Below are positions 11,468 to 23,941 of a stretch of 64,000 bases of DNA, piece by piece. The notes under the pieces are model-generated. The model ran no database searches. It saw only the letters and a list, made by a program, of their open reading frames with translations, and was not told the origin of the DNA. Numbering within the stretch: the first letter of the stretch is position 1; the number at the start of each line of letters is the position of its first letter. The position numbers and the translations under genes were made by a program. Where the stretch lies: the NCBI GenBank assembly GCA_020086605.1, contig JACBWW010000023.1:4081292-4145291 (forward strand), in the 5' to 3' direction. The DNA comes from Lanius collurio (lineage: Eukaryota; Chordata; Aves; Passeriformes; Laniidae).

Positions 11468-14400
11468 ATGAAGGTTCTCTTCCTGCTCCTTCTCTCCCCT
11501 CTCCAAGGTAGACTGTCCCAGCTGTGCCCTGTCTTGGGATGGTGAGCTGGGTTTGGGCTGCTGGGAGTAACTGGCAGCCCCAAAACATTGTCTGGGGGGC
11601 ACCATGAGGCGTTTCCAACCAAGGCTTCCACAAAAGTCAAACATCTCATGGACTGATGTGCCTCTGGTAGGTCTCTTGGGCAGAATGTGTCCTTTCCAGG
11701 GAAAGGAGATGGTCTCCATCCGTCCCTTTTGGGAAGGAGAGGTCCTTTTTCAGTCTCTGCTGATGTGGGTGGTAGCACATGGGAGAGGGTGTCCCTGAAA
11801 GACAGGAGTTCATGTTGCCTGAGGGGCCCTGGCAGATCCTTGCAGCGTGGCTGTGACATTGGGGAGGTGGCTGGTGTCATGCAGCCCATAGGACAGGGTT
11901 GGGATAACTGGGGTGGAGAGCCTGGCATGCCACGTGTGACAGCTGCTGCAGGGCTGCGATGTTTGCCGGGGCTGGCTGTCCCTCCAGCTGATCTGCTGTC
12001 TCTGTGTGCCTGTACAATGCAGGGGTGGGAGCCAATGGCCACAGGGGAGAGGATTTCCGCTTCTGCGGTGACCGAAACCAGACCCAGGAGAGCTCTGTCA
12101 TCTACGAGCACGGCCGCGCCGCCATCTCCATCGAGAACACGGCCCAGGCACTGATAATAAAAAGGCCCTTTTCACCAAACAGGAGAAACTCTTACTACAA
12201 GTACAGCCTGCCCCCCACCCTGGGCAGGTACCGCTTCTGCATCTACTGGTTTGAGTCCAGCAGGACCCTGCAGCTGGCATATGGGAAGCAGAGCATCCTC
12301 CTGGGTGGGGACCCATCCAGCAGCATCCCCTGGGGACAGGAGGGTCAGAAGACTGAAAGAACCAGCGCGTACATCTTCAATGTGTCCTACATCATAAAGG
12401 GCGGGAAGAACACCTCCCTGGATGCTAAAGCTGAGTACTTCTTCCCTGGTAAATGCAATTTAATGTTATTTTAGGGAAATTAAAGGGTTGTTTTATCCCA
12501 AGTCTGTTCTCTAGCATCATCAGAGCACTGGTTGTTTCCCAGTATATGCTTTAGCCTGGTGATATGAAGATAGCTGAAGTGTGATGGAAGGGGATGCAGG
12601 TTTTCTTGAAGCAGCCCAAAGATAGCATCCCTAAAGGTGGAGATTTTTCAAAATGCTGCCTGAAATCCTGGAAAATTGAAGTCTTTTGCAGTGGTTTCTT
12701 AGGGTCCAGTCTCCACCATGAGATTCCCATGGCCTCAGTGGGAGATGAACTCCATGTGGCAGAAAAGCCCTGTGGGTTGGGGTCACTATCAGCTTCCCTG
12801 GCTTGGGGTCACCTAGAAGCTCTCTGCTTTCTGCTCCCACCAGGGCTGTGCCAGTTAGTTTGGGGCATGAAAAAGCCAGTTCTACCCCTACATTTCATGG
12901 CATTTCCTTTCCATCAGCCTCTCCAGAGAGCATGCCTGTCTGGGAGCAGGATGTGGAGGAGCAGCTCACCACCTTGGACAGCCTCCTTGCCCAGCCGCCG
13001 GCACCAGCCATGGGAGCCATGGAGCAGCAGAGGCTCCGGCGGTGAGTTCCCAGCTCAGCCCGTTCCTGCTGCTGCCTGCCTGCTGCCTCCAGCTCACTGT
13101 GCCCCTTCCCCAACAGCAAACTCGGGGAGCTGGAGAAGATGCTGGCCAAAGTGGAGCTCGAAGGGCAGAACCAGACCTTTGGGGAGGCCACTGTGCATGC
13201 AACTGTCCTGAGGGTCCAGCCCAGTCAGGCTCCTCAGCACCTGACCTTTGCTTCCCAGAGAGAGGTGGGTCCTGGAAAGCCTACCCTAGTGCTCTTGGTC
13301 CACCATGTTCTCTCCCAACCTCTCTCCTGATGAGTCTTTCCTTGCAGGAGGGTGGAGAGGTCCAGGGATTCACAGTGGACCTGCCAAGTAGCCTGTTCAT
13401 GATGGTGAAAGAGAGGGAGGAGGTGGTGGAGCACAGAGTGCTCCTCATGGACATCAACGGGCAGACCATGTTCCAGGTAATGCCCACGTGAATGGTGGGG
13501 TGTCCCATGGTACAGGGCTGCAGGGATGCCACCAGACCAGGCTGCTGGTGCTCACGGGGAGAAGATGCTTCAAAGATGAGCTAAAAGCTTGACAGGGAAA
13601 GTCCTGGGATCTCCTTCTTGGGGACTCTCCTCTGCTTTACACCTGGCAGCTTTCCTTTCCCATGCTGCCACCTTCTCCTCTTCTCTAACAGGATGAAAAC
13701 AGCAGCCATGTCCTGGGTGACAAGGTAGTCAGCATCTCCCTGGTGGACACAGTTGTGGCCAACCTCTCTGACCCAGTGGTCCTCACTTTCTTCCATGACC
13801 AGCTGCCGGTAGGTGGGGAAACAGCCTCATAGAACCTGATTCCAACAGGAATGGAGGGGGAAGGAGGGCTCAGGCCCTGCCAGCTTAGAGTGTGGTCACA
13901 ATCCAGCAGGTCCATGCCCTTGGCCTACCTGTACTGTGTCTTCTGGGACTGTATTGCAATCATGGCTTCACTGTGTGCACTAGTGGTGGCACTGCCTTCC
14001 CCTCTCCAGGAGATGTCTCATGGCACATGTGTCACATCCAAAACAGTCACCAGGGATGGGGACACTCTGAGTTAATAGCCCCTTGGCTCATTCATGGCTC
14101 TGTCAGGTGCCTGCTCGAAGCTGAACCCCTTGTTTGGAAAAGAGGACCTGGGAGGAGGTATCTGCTCCATCAGTTGTTAACAGAGTGGTCACTGCCAGGA
14201 GCCCACTTCCATTGTAGGGGGAGTCTGGTTTATCAAAGTCATAGCTTGTCTCCTGAGACTATCTAACCTCCTGCCCCATGTTGTCCACTAACAAAAGGGC
14301 TGGGCAGGCAACAAATCCACAGCTGCATCCTGACCAGGGCCTGTGGTTTTGTCATTGCAGAGGAACACCACCCCACTGTGCGTCTTCTGGCAGGAGGACA

Positions 14401-17400
14401 CCTCTGGTGAGTGCCCCTGCCCTTGGGTGTGAAGTCAGGCCCTTTTCCAAGGTACCACAGCCCCACCAGCAGGGTGAAGGTTGCTCTGCACCTCTCTCCC
14501 TCTATCTCCATAAGCCTTTCCCACAGGACAGATGTCAGGTTTTTCCCTTCATAGCTAACCTAAGAGCTTTCCTCTTCCCTAGGGATGGGTTCTCATGCTG
14601 AGGGGGCTATTTGAATATCTGTACTTGGCCTGGGACTCCCCACTCTTGTTGTCCCTCTTTCCATGGACACCTTGCCCTGAAGATCCTTTGGCCCAAGGCA
14701 GATGTTCCTGCTGCTCACCAGATGCTCTCCCTTTCTCTTGCACAGCCAGTTCTGGGAGCTGGGACAGCTATGGGTGTACAACAGTGACAAGGAGCAGCCA
14801 GACAGAGTGCAGGTGCAACCACCTCACCTACTTTGCTGTGCTCTTGGTGGGTAGCACCTTCCCTCACATCCCTACATCATTCCCACTGGCTGTTCTTCCT
14901 CGCCATCTCTCATTTCTCCTCCTCCTCAGGTATCCTCTCCAGACATCACCCCTGTGCACAGGAATTACCTGAGTATCATAACCTATGTTGGCTGCCTGAT
15001 CTCGGCTTTGGCATCCATTTGCACCATTTTCTTCCTCTACTTCAGGTACAGTCTGATGGTTCACCCCATGCTCCCGGTCTGTGTCCTGTCCTTGGCCATC
15101 AACACCTGGGTGGGCACAAGCTCTCCATGGGCAGTTGGTGGCCTGGCTAGAAGCATCATGAAGGAGCCTTGCTTGAAGAAAACAGAGTTCTCCTGTACAG
15201 GATCCACTCTCTTGGTCGGGTCTCCTGCAGAGTGCTCAGAAACACCAGCTCTTTTCAATGATTTTGGAAAATCTCCTTGGTTGTTATTATGGGTGCAGCA
15301 AGCAGAAGTCTGCAAAGATCTTTTCAAGGGCCTGGAGGAGAACATGAGTGTCTTCTCTCGAGTCATGTCACTGATCCTAAGCAGATGATTCAGACCTGAA
15401 ATCACAGAATCATAAAAACATAGAATGGTTTGGGTTGGAAGGGACTGAAAGACCATTTATTTCCAACCCTCCTGTCATGGGCAGGGACACCTTCCACTAT
15501 CCCAGATTGCTCAGAACTCTATCCAACCTGGCCTTGAACACTTACAGGGATGGGGCAGCCACAACTTCTCTGGGCAACCTGTGCCAGGGCCTCACCATCC
15601 TCATAGGGAAGAATTTTTTTCCAAATACCTAATCTGAACTTGCCTTCAGTTTGAAGCCATTCCTCCTTGTCCTGTCACTCCATGCCCTTATTCAGAGTCC
15701 CTCTCCAGCTCTCTTTAGGCACAGGGGGGTGCTTTAAGGTCTCCCCGGAGCCTTCTCCAGGCTGCACAACCTCAACTCATTCAGCCTATCTCCACAGGAG
15801 AAGTGCTTCAGCCCTTTGAGCATCTTCAGTGCAGGGTCAGCTGCAGGGGGCTGGATTTGCCTGTGGGATGGGTGGTCCCACCTGTGGGATTGGTCTCTCA
15901 GTCTCTGGCATGACCAGAGAGTCTCCTTGCTTTTCTGCTGGGGGGAGTTGCCCCATGCGGGGCTGTGGGGTATTGTGGGCACCATTGGTGCTGGCCAGGC
16001 ATGGTGGTGAGGTCTGCTGCTTTTCATTCTCCAGAAGCAAGCAGAGAGACCAGATCACGAGCATGCACATCCACATGAACCTGCTGGTCGCCATCTTCAT
16101 CCTGGACGTCACCTTCCTCATCTCTGAGCACTTGGCTGCCAGCGGCAGCGAGGCCGTCTGCAGAGCCGGGGGGCTGTTTCTGCACTTTGCACTCCTGAGC
16201 TGCCTCACCTGGATGGGCATTGAGGGCTACAACCTCTACCGGCTCGTGATTGAAGTCTTCAATGCCTACCATGACCACTTCCTCCTCAAGCTCTGCCTAG
16301 TGGGCTGGGGTAAGCATGGGGGAGGCAGACACATCCTGAGGGGACAGGGTGGAGAGGCACTTGGGTAGGTCTTTCCCACCAGACACGATGCCTGGATGGG
16401 GATGGAGACACAGCTGTGGGGAAGCAGGTGTCTGTCAAGAGCCTTGGTGGAGAAGGAGACCTGAAGGCTGAAGCAGAAGCTGGTGCTAGAGCAGGAGTGG
16501 GTCACCCTGGAGGTCACCCCGCAAGGGAGACATATGAGAGCCACCACTTAGGATCTTTAAATAGTAATGTTTCTTTCCTGAAAGAAACATCCAGGACAGC
16601 CCAGAGAGATGGGCTGGATGAGGGAAGGGCCCATGCTTCGGGCTGGAGGTCATGGCAGGAAGATCTTAGGATTTTTCATGGCCTAAAGCTCCACATCCCT
16701 GGGAGGTCCCCAGCTGGGGTCAGCACAGCACCACTCCCTCCCAGGCTGGGGCTTATGCCAGGTGCCCTTGTTGTGTGCTCCATCCTTGGTTTCCCCGTGG
16801 GAGGGAGGATGTTGGCTTGTGCTCTATGGACAGAGAAAGGGGCAACAAGTCCTTCCAGAAGGTCCAAAGGCCAGGGAGTAAGGCAGCCACTTCACTCTGA
16901 TCTTTCCACCCAGGATTCCCCTTCTGCTGTGTGATGTTGATCTTCCTGGCTAGCTGGACGAACTACGGCTCCTTCTCCATTCCCATTTATGAATCCATTG
17001 ATGGCAGATCCATCCATGCAACCATGTAAGTCATGGCAGATGGGTTACCTGGTCTCTGCTAATAGGTGAAGTCAGCTGGCTAAACCTTCACCATGGCCTG
17101 GGGCTTTTCTGGGGTTTTGTGCCAGGGGCATCACCTCTCCCTGGGTGCTGGGCTGGTACCGCACTTCCCAACTTGTGTCCCTGAGGGATGACACAGCATA
17201 ACCCTCTGCCCTTTCTCCTCCCTCCAGATGCTGGATCACGAGCCCCCTGATCCATAATATCGTGAACTTGGGTTTCTTCAGCCTGGTGTTCCTCTTTAAC
17301 TCGGTCATGCTGGGGGCCATGGTCCGGGAGATCCTCCGGCAAAACAAGAAAGGTCACAAGCTCAAGCACTTCCTGGCCCTTTTTGGGCTGAGCATCCTGC

Positions 17401-17769
17401 TGGGCATCCCTTGGGCACTGATCTTTTTCTCCTTCACCTCTGGTGTGTTCAGCCTTGTCTCCCTCTACATCTTCACCATCATCAACTCCCTCCAAGGTGA
17501 GCCTGTGACTCTGGGCTCCTCTGAAGGGCACCAGGATTTTCATGGGGTGTTGGTGGGGTGATGATGGGGTGAAAGAGGAGCTCTGGCAGGCTGGGTGGCT
17601 TGCTCTCAACTGCTGTTTGTCCCTCAAGGGGGTTCACCCATGCTTCCTCTCCCCTCTCCCAGGTTTCCTCATCTTCCTCTGGTACTGGACCATGGTGCTG
17701 CAGGCGAGGAAGTCCCCTGACTCGCAGACCAGCTCTGACAGTGCCAAGCTGCAGCCCAGCAGCAGCTGA
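11468..17769 (+). CDS. ADGRG1: adhesion G protein-coupled receptor G1 (GPR56), 669 aa, 13 coding exons
   Basis: Cell-surface adhesion GPCR; in mammals it binds collagen III and transglutaminase 2 and signals mainly through G12/13 in brain, muscle and immune cells. Coding exons: 11468-11507, 12023-12448, 12918-13041, 13117-13264, 13348-13476, 13692-13808, 14361-14406, 14746-14846, 14930-15045, 16035-16309, 16914-17025, 17228-17496, 17663-17769 (TGA 17767). All junctions are GT-AG and in phase. The signal peptide ([14 protein letters not shown]) is followed by the diagnostic EDFRFC at residues 23-28 opening the PLL domain. A GAIN domain follows, then the GPS ([11 protein letters not shown], predicted cut 370|371) and a 7TM block (about 388-640). 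The tail ends in serine-rich [12 protein letters not shown], like the human one (687-693 aa). An acceptor at 11440-11441 or 11459-11460 just before the ATG implies upstream non-coding exons. Similarity to human GPR56 runs through all domains, so the name is secure; the individual junctions are hand-made. Confidence 0.95.
14746..14846 (+). other. ADGRG1: ADGRG1 GPS exon (autoproteolysis site and start of tethered agonist)
   Basis: This exon encodes the last GAIN beta strands with the two conserved Trp/Cys-bearing loops and the HL|T tripeptide. In this family cleavage between Leu and Thr exposes a tethered agonist beginning TYFAVLL, encoded by the end of this exon and the start of the next ([15 protein letters not shown]). 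All residues needed for autoproteolysis (His, Leu, Thr) are present. Confidence 0.85.
15400..15832 (-). repeat. CR1 LINE fragment in ADGRG1 intron 9
   Basis: The plus strand starts with the reverse-complemented CR1 3' tail (acagaatcataaaaacatag, then aatggtttgggttggaagg). It continues through 'catgggcagggacaccttcc', 'ctgtgccagggcctcaccat' and 'ccttctccaggctgcacaac', the classic order of an antisense CR1 3' end. About 430 bp, 5'-truncated, no open reading frame. Confidence 0.92.
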
Positions 17770-18276
17770 GCCCCGTGGTGGCCGTGCCATGCCAGAGCTC
17801 CCCATGACAAGGACAGCCACAAGAAGGACCACACCATCTGCTTTGCTACTGCTCTTGCCCCATAGGGCTGCAAGAAGCCCAGGGACCCACAGTGGGGCTG
17901 GCCAACCCCAGCTTTGCTGGCCCCCTCCCCAACTTCCCCACCCACTCCATCCTGACAGGCTTGGCATCCTGGGGGTAGGAGGGAGGGATGCTTACCCAGG
18001 CAGTGGGGGCTGTAAAAAGTGGAAGGGACAGGGTCCCCAGTGCCTTTGGATGTTCCCTCCCATGTCCTGAGGCCAGGGATGATGGGTAGGAAAGGCCCAG
18101 TTTTCAGTCCTTGCTGGTGGTCATCATGAGGGTTCTTCCCCAGGGAAGACAGAATGACTCTGCCCCCACCACACCCTCAGGCAGCTGGAATAATCTATTT
18201 TTATTATTTTGTTGAATGTCTATTTTTGGGTGATGCAGGAGTTCAGTGAGCATGCCTGCTCACCAGAGTTGTGCCC

Positions 18277-18282
18277 ATTAAA
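18277..18282 (+). terminator. ADGRG1: polyadenylation signal of ADGRG1 (ATTAAA)
   Basis: ATTAAA about 510 bp after the stop codon, followed by a GT/T-rich stretch (gttgttcctctcagaatgtgtctc) of the kind that binds cleavage-stimulation factor. It is the only good signal before ADGRG3 begins. Confidence 0.7.
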
Positions 18283-18299
18283 GTTGTTCCTCTCAGAAT

Positions 18300-19100
18300 G
18301 TGTCTCGCTGGGGTCTCTGCTCGGTGTGTAGGTGGGCTCTCTGATGGGATCCACCTCTCATCTGGGTTATCCTATTTCTGGGCCAGGACCCAGCATTTTA
18401 CCCTGTAGGATCCTGCTGAGCTGGGACTGATAATGGTGCTCCTGGCAGAGCACTGGCTGCCTGGTGCCGTTGGGGTGATGTAGGGAGATACCATGTCTTG
18501 GGAAGTCTCTGGGGACTGTCACAGAAAGGGAGGCTGGTGGAGGACAGGGATCTGAAGAGGAAGACATCACAGGATGGGGATCATCCCCTCAGGGGCTGTG
18601 GGGCCAGGCAGAGTCTGGCTGTCCTGGCTGTGCCTCTTGCAAACACAGCATCACATCTCCCATCCCACTATTCCCCTTCCGGATGGTTGTGGATCATCCC
18701 CCTTCACCCACCTTCCAGCACCCAGCGGGGGCAGGGGCACCTTGCCAGGAAGGGGATGGTTTATCCTGGCGGGTTGTGGTGATCCCCCGTTTAGGAGGAG
18801 GGTGCTCCAGCATTTGCCGGGCTGGTGAGGGCCATCAGCTGTGGGGAGAGGGCAGGACTGTGGGGAGAAAGGGAAAGCAAAAAGCCCCGGAGCGGTTATG
18901 GGAAGGAGCCACGGGGGAAACTCTGCAGCTCCGGCGGTTGTTGTCGTTGCTGTGAGCTGGGACAGGTCACTTGCCAGCCACAGGAAGGCGTGAGGGGTTC
19001 CTAGAAGGGAAATGAGGAACGGCTGTTACCTCGGAAGCGGCCACAAGCCCTGGGGGAGCCTGGGGAGGAGCAGAGCTGCCGGGACAAGGGGAGCCAAGTG
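18300..19100. other. intergenic spacer between ADGRG1 and ADGRG3
   Basis: Only about 0.8 kb separates the two receptor genes. No exon is recognised and no obvious TATA box is seen. The promoter or 5' UTR of ADGRG3 must lie here or further upstream. A GC-richer patch with a few CpG at 18880-19060 is the best candidate. Confidence 0.45.
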
Positions 19101-19143
19101 TGGTGGGATGGCCAGGTGCAGCCAGGAGACCCCACAAAGTGGC

Positions 19144-22100
19144 ATGAACCTGTTCCTGGGCACTGTCCTGCTGCTTCTGCTGCTGCCTGGTGAGTGGCAG
19201 GTGAAGTGGGGACAGGCATCCCTAGCACAGGGGATGCATGGGCTTTGTGGGAAGGTTTTCTCATGGGAAAGTGTTCACCAAAAGATCATGTGGGGATTTC
19301 ATCCTGAAATGTGGACAGGCCAGAGGGGAGCATCCCCTCTGGGATGTACAGAGGTTGGGGGGTGTGTCGCTGGGGGCTTTTTAAAACGTGGGACCAGCAG
19401 CCTGGGGTCTCCTTTGTGAGCCCCTCTGGCAGGCTGGACACAGGGGTTTTGCCCTCAGCAGCTCTGATCGATGTCCAGGTGTTTTGAAGCCCACGTAACT
19501 GCAGGACTGTTCATTTAAAACCTGGCATCCACCAGACTCTCCTGCCTTCCCTTCCCCTTTCCCTCTGGACGGGGGGAGGGCTGGCCCTGGATTTTGGTGT
19601 TTCCTCCCCTGTTTCTCCATAATACTCCTCTTCCAGATGTTACCGAAGGACAGGACAGCTGTTCCGGTGAGTGGTCCCCTCCCATTCCTACCCTTGCTCC
19701 CAGTGCCCAGCCAGTGCTGTGGTGCCCAGTGGTCACCTGCTCCCACCCTCCCCAGCCCTGGATCGGGGTGATGAGCACCATGAGTGCTGCAACATGAGGG
19801 TGGAGCAGCAGAACCCAGGCAACAGCACCCGCATCCTGCTCTTGTCCCGGAACTGCTCGGAGCTGTGGAGCTCCGACAGCAGCGCCTGTGCCTGCCTGCG
19901 GGAGCGCTTGCTCAGGTAGTGGCGGGGGGGCCATGGCAGGGTTTGTGGGCTCAGGCCCCATGTCCACCTGTCCCACAGCTCCCCTGTCCCGCAGGCTGCT
20001 GCAGGAGGGGCGGCACAGTTGGCTGGCCGGGCTCAAGACGCTGCTCCTGAATGTCAGCAGGGCTGTCACCCGAGACGTCCTCATCACCTTCTCCCCCACG
20101 GCGGTGAGATGTGCCCCTCCCTCTCCCTTGCTTGGAAGGTCCCACACCTTGCAAGCATCCCTCAGCCCCCGCGCCAGGGCTTGGTGTGCCCCGCTGCGCT
20201 CTTCCTCCTCCCTGTGGGGTTGCATCACAGGCCCATGTCAACTTCAACATCCTTTGGCAAGGAGTCACATGAAGTGGCGCTTGGGAGGAAAGAACCCTCC
20301 CCAGGGAGCCATCTCAGCAGACTGAGGTGGCCAGAGGGAGGGTGAGGTAGGAAAGGAGGAGGAACATGTGTGACCTTGTGCTGCCTGCCCACCCACAGGC
20401 TCTCCCAGGCTCTGCGTGTCCCAGGGGACCATGTGTGGGTAGAGAATCTGTGGGGTCCCACTGCCAGCTCTGCCCCCATGGATGCTGGGTGCTGGGGATG
20501 AGGTTCTCCCCTTTGCTCCTGCAAACTCACCTGGGCTGAATTTGTGCCTGGAGCAAGACTGGTGGGTCCTGAACAGAGACGTGACCTGCCAGCAACAGCC
20601 TCTCACTGTTCTCTGCCACAGGGCCCCAGCAGGCTGAACACCACAGAGAAAGGAAAGGCAGGTAAAATCCACCTCCCCAGGGAGATATTCCAGTCTCTGA
20701 GTAGCCAAACAGTGAGTGTGGTGGTAACAGTCCTCAATATCCAGCAGCTTGGCATGTTCAAGGTATGAGCTGGCATTGCCAGCATCCCTCATGTTGCCAC
20801 CCGCACTTGCTTACCACCAGCTCAGCTCTGGCAGCATTTCCCCTCCACAGGAAGTCACCCAGACAACACAGGTCTTGGACGACACCGTGGTGGGCATCGT
20901 AGTGGGAAAGAGCAGCATCTCAGGGCTGCAGGACCCTGTGCAGCTCACCTTTGCCCACAGGCAGCTGCCCCAGGTAAGTGAGCCCTGCCTGCCCTCCATC
21001 TCCCCTCCATCTCCCCTCCAGTGCTCCTCCCCGTGGTGCTGGCTGATGCTGCTTTTCCCCACTGCAGGGTGTGACCCCGCAATGCGTTTTCTGGGATCCC
21101 AGCAAAGGTACACCCTCGTCGGGTGTGGGGCAGGGCACAGGGGCTGTGCCCAGCACTCACAGCCATCCCCCCGTGCCTGTTGCAGGGCAGGCAGGAGGCT
21201 GGCGCAGCAGTGGATGTGTCACACAGCCCGGGGACAAGAGGACAGTCTGCTCCTGCGACCATCTCACCTTCTTCACCCTCCTCCTGGTGATGATCCCACT
21301 TCTTGCAGCTCCTGTGCCCTGGCGGTGCTACCTTCCCACTTTGGTGGCCCCTCGGGTTTCATGAGTAGCCACACAGACACAGTTATAGCTGTTCCCAGGC
21401 AAGCCCAGGCCCCAGCTCAGGAGGGCAGCAGCAGGTCAGCTGAGCAGGACAGGCTGGAAAAGGCCTCAGCCTTGTGCAGGCTCTGACATAGCAAGGCTCT
21501 ATCCCATATCCTGGTGGAGAGCAGGGTGTGCATGGTGGTCCACTTCACCCACACCTCAGCCCACCTCAGAGCATCTCCTCTGAGCCACCACTGCTCTGCT
21601 TCTCCTGAAGACCTTCTGGGGGCCAGACTAGGGGCTGGTACGGGGTCTCTGCAACAGCCCACTGTGGTTATCAGCCCCATGGCTCTGGTAGCTGCAGTCA
21701 GGTTTTCTAGGCTGGTCCAGGGCCTGTCTAACCCAATATCTGCATGTTTGGCAGAACCCAGCTTTGGACAGCTCCACAGCAAAAGCCTTGATGGCTGTTG
21801 CCACTGCTGGCTGTGGGGTAGCCATGGCTTTCTCCATCTTCACCATCGCCTTCTGCATCTTCATAAGGTGGGATATGCCAGAGGACTTGTCAGGCTGGCA
21901 GAGATGTGAGGCAATTTCGGTGCCTGTCTGTGGACCTGCTGTGGTACAGCACAGGGCCCTGCTCAGCTGTGACCCCTGCCTTTCCTGGTCCCTCTGGGGA
22001 CACTCAGGTGCAGGTTCAGGTTTGAGGAGACCGTCCGCATCAACCTGGGGCTGCACGTCAACCTCGTGGGCAGCCTGTTCCTCCTCAACCTGGCCTTCCT

Positions 22101-23941
22101 GCTCAACAGTGGGCTCTCTGGCAGGACCCACACAAGGACCTGTGGTGTCCTGGGGGGGCTCACTCACTATTGCCTGCTCTGCTGCTTCACCTGGATGGCA
22201 CTGGAGGGCTGTCAGCTCTACCTCCTCTTTGTCAAGGTCCTGGGCATCTACATCCACCACTACCTGGCGAAGCTGTGCCTGATTGGCTGGGGTGAGCACC
22301 ACCAGCCTGGACGAGAGATGGGGGGTGAGAGGGGCAATGGGAGGTTTGGATTGTGTATTCGGGAAAAATTCTTCACTGAAAGGGTGGGCAGGCACTGGAA
22401 CAGGGTGCCCTGGGTAGTGCATCCCTGGAAGCATTCCAAAGATGTGTGGATGTGGCTCTTGGGGACGTGGTTTAGTGGTGAACGTGGCAGTGCTGAGTTA
22501 ATGGCTGGACTTGATGATCTTAGAGGTCTTTTCCAACCTAAACAATTCTGTGATTGTGTCTCCCTTCTTCCAGGCTTCCCCGTTCTCGTGGTGGGAGTGG
22601 CAGGAGTTATTGGCAGCTATGGAAAATACAGCATCCAGAACACAGACCACCAGGTCATAGCCCACCTGTGCGTGTGCCACTGCCTCCAGGGCTCAGGTTA
22701 CTCTTTGGCACGGGAAGGGGTAGCTCAGTCCTGCCAGGAGTGCACCAGTCAGGGATTGCACCCATCTGGCCTGGCTTTACACCATGCTTCTGCTTCTGCT
22801 TCCTTAATTGTGATTGCAACACACCAGCCACCCCCACCTCTCATGCTGAAACCTCCTCAGTCACACCTGCAGCCCTCCCAGGTCATGAATGGATGTCCAA
22901 GATCCACCTGGAGCTTCCCTAGGCTCCCTCCCAGCTGAGCAACACGAGAGCAGTGGATATGCACCACTGTCCCCCTGCTTCACCCTGGCCTTGGGAAATC
23001 CCCCAGCACAAGGGTGTCCCTCCATCCCCAAAAAGACCCATGGGGAAGGCTCCCATGGGGGCTGCTGGGGCTTGCAGGGCTGCTGGAGGCACCACGGCTG
23101 TCTCTTTTCAGGTGCTGGATCACTTCCAAACATCTTCTGGTCCACTACATCACCAACTGTGGCTACTTTGGCCTCATCTTCCTCTTCAACATGGTTGTCT
23201 TCGGGGTGGTGACCCAGAAGAGCTGCAGCTTGCAGGGCACTGGGGCAGTGCAGGGACACCGTAAGCCCTGGAAGGTGGCTCTGGTGGCAGCAGGGCTCTT
23301 CTGCCTGCTGGGAGCCACCTGGGCCCTGGCATTCCTCACCTACGGCATCTCTTCCGCGCCCGTGCTCTACCTCTTCACTATCCTCAACTCTCTCCAAGGT
23401 CAGCACTCAGAGCTGGGATCCCTGGGCTTAGGTGGGAAGATGGAGCCAGGCTAGCTGTGGGTTGACCAGGGATCCCAAGGTACCACCATCTTCCCAGGAC
23501 TGTCATACCCTTCCTTTTGGCAGGGCATGTCAGGGAGCAGGTCCCAGCCACCAGCATGGAGCTGCTCATGGCTTCCAACTACATCCACTCCACCTGTGGT
23601 GGTTTTCCTGTAAGAAAGACATTCCTTAGCAGAGAACTAGGGATATTATCCACTCACAGCATGTCCCAGCCAAATAGTTCACCTGAAGGAGGGGGGGACA
23701 GGAGTGAGCAGAGGGAATCCCCTGGAAGCGAAGTGTCATGAGCATCCTGGCAAGGTACTTCCCAGGTAAAGGCAAGATACTTCCCAGTCTCCTGCTGCTG
23801 AGTGTTTGTCTTCCTGTCCCTGCAGGAATCTTCATATTCATCTGGTTGGTCGTCCTCTACTATCCAAAGACAAAGGAGACAACTGGTTCCCTCTCCTACA
23901 TCACCAGACATGACAAAACCACCACAGCCTCCCAGGACTAG
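19144..23941 (+). CDS. ADGRG3: adhesion G protein-coupled receptor G3 (GPR97), 545 aa, 13 coding exons
   Basis: Adhesion GPCR of leukocytes; in mammals a Go-coupled, glucocorticoid-responsive receptor. Exons: 19144-19189, 19637-19666, 19756-19915, 19995-20103, 20622-20762, 20851-20973, 21068-21107, 21186-21286, 21755-21867, 22014-22291 (or from 22008), 22574-22667, 23112-23398, 23826-23941. The start chosen gives a clean signal peptide (MNLFLGTVLLLLLLPD); an in-frame ATG at 19108 would add 12 polar residues. Landmarks shared with human GPR97: IHLPREIFQSL, the GPS CDHL|TFFTLLL (cut 243|244), GCGVAM in TM1, SLFLLNLAFLLN in TM2, CWITS at the TM5 side, and ILNSLQGIFIFIW in TM7. Total length is close to the human 549 aa. 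It is unlike ADGRG5, whose GPS region reads [11 protein letters not shown]. Intron phases in the 7TM half match ADGRG1 (2,1,2,1), supporting tandem duplication. Confidence 0.93.
21186..21286 (+). other. ADGRG3: ADGRG3 GPS exon
   Basis: Same length (101 bp) and phase as the GPS exon of ADGRG1. It encodes the Trp and paired Cys of the GPS motif and HL|TFF. The His, Leu and Thr are intact, so the receptor should self-cleave. The tethered agonist would begin TFFTLLL and continue into the next exon (NPALDSSTAK). Confidence 0.82.
22340..22556 (+). repeat. CR1 LINE 3' end filling ADGRG3 intron 10
   Basis: Sense-strand CR1 3' sequence: 'gaaaaattcttcactgaaag', 'gcactggaacagggtgccct', 'gatgatcttagaggtctttt' and the terminal 'caacctaaacaattctgtgat'. 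The intron runs 22292-22573, so most of it is this insertion, which ends only about 15 bp before the acceptor and may supply part of the branch/pyrimidine region. Confidence 0.93.

Noticed and set aside
22066..22938. Single 290-codon open frame through ADGRG3 exon 10 and beyond
   Set aside because: Only the first part (to 22291) is the real exon. The rest reads through the intron and CR1 insertion and carries no receptor sequence.
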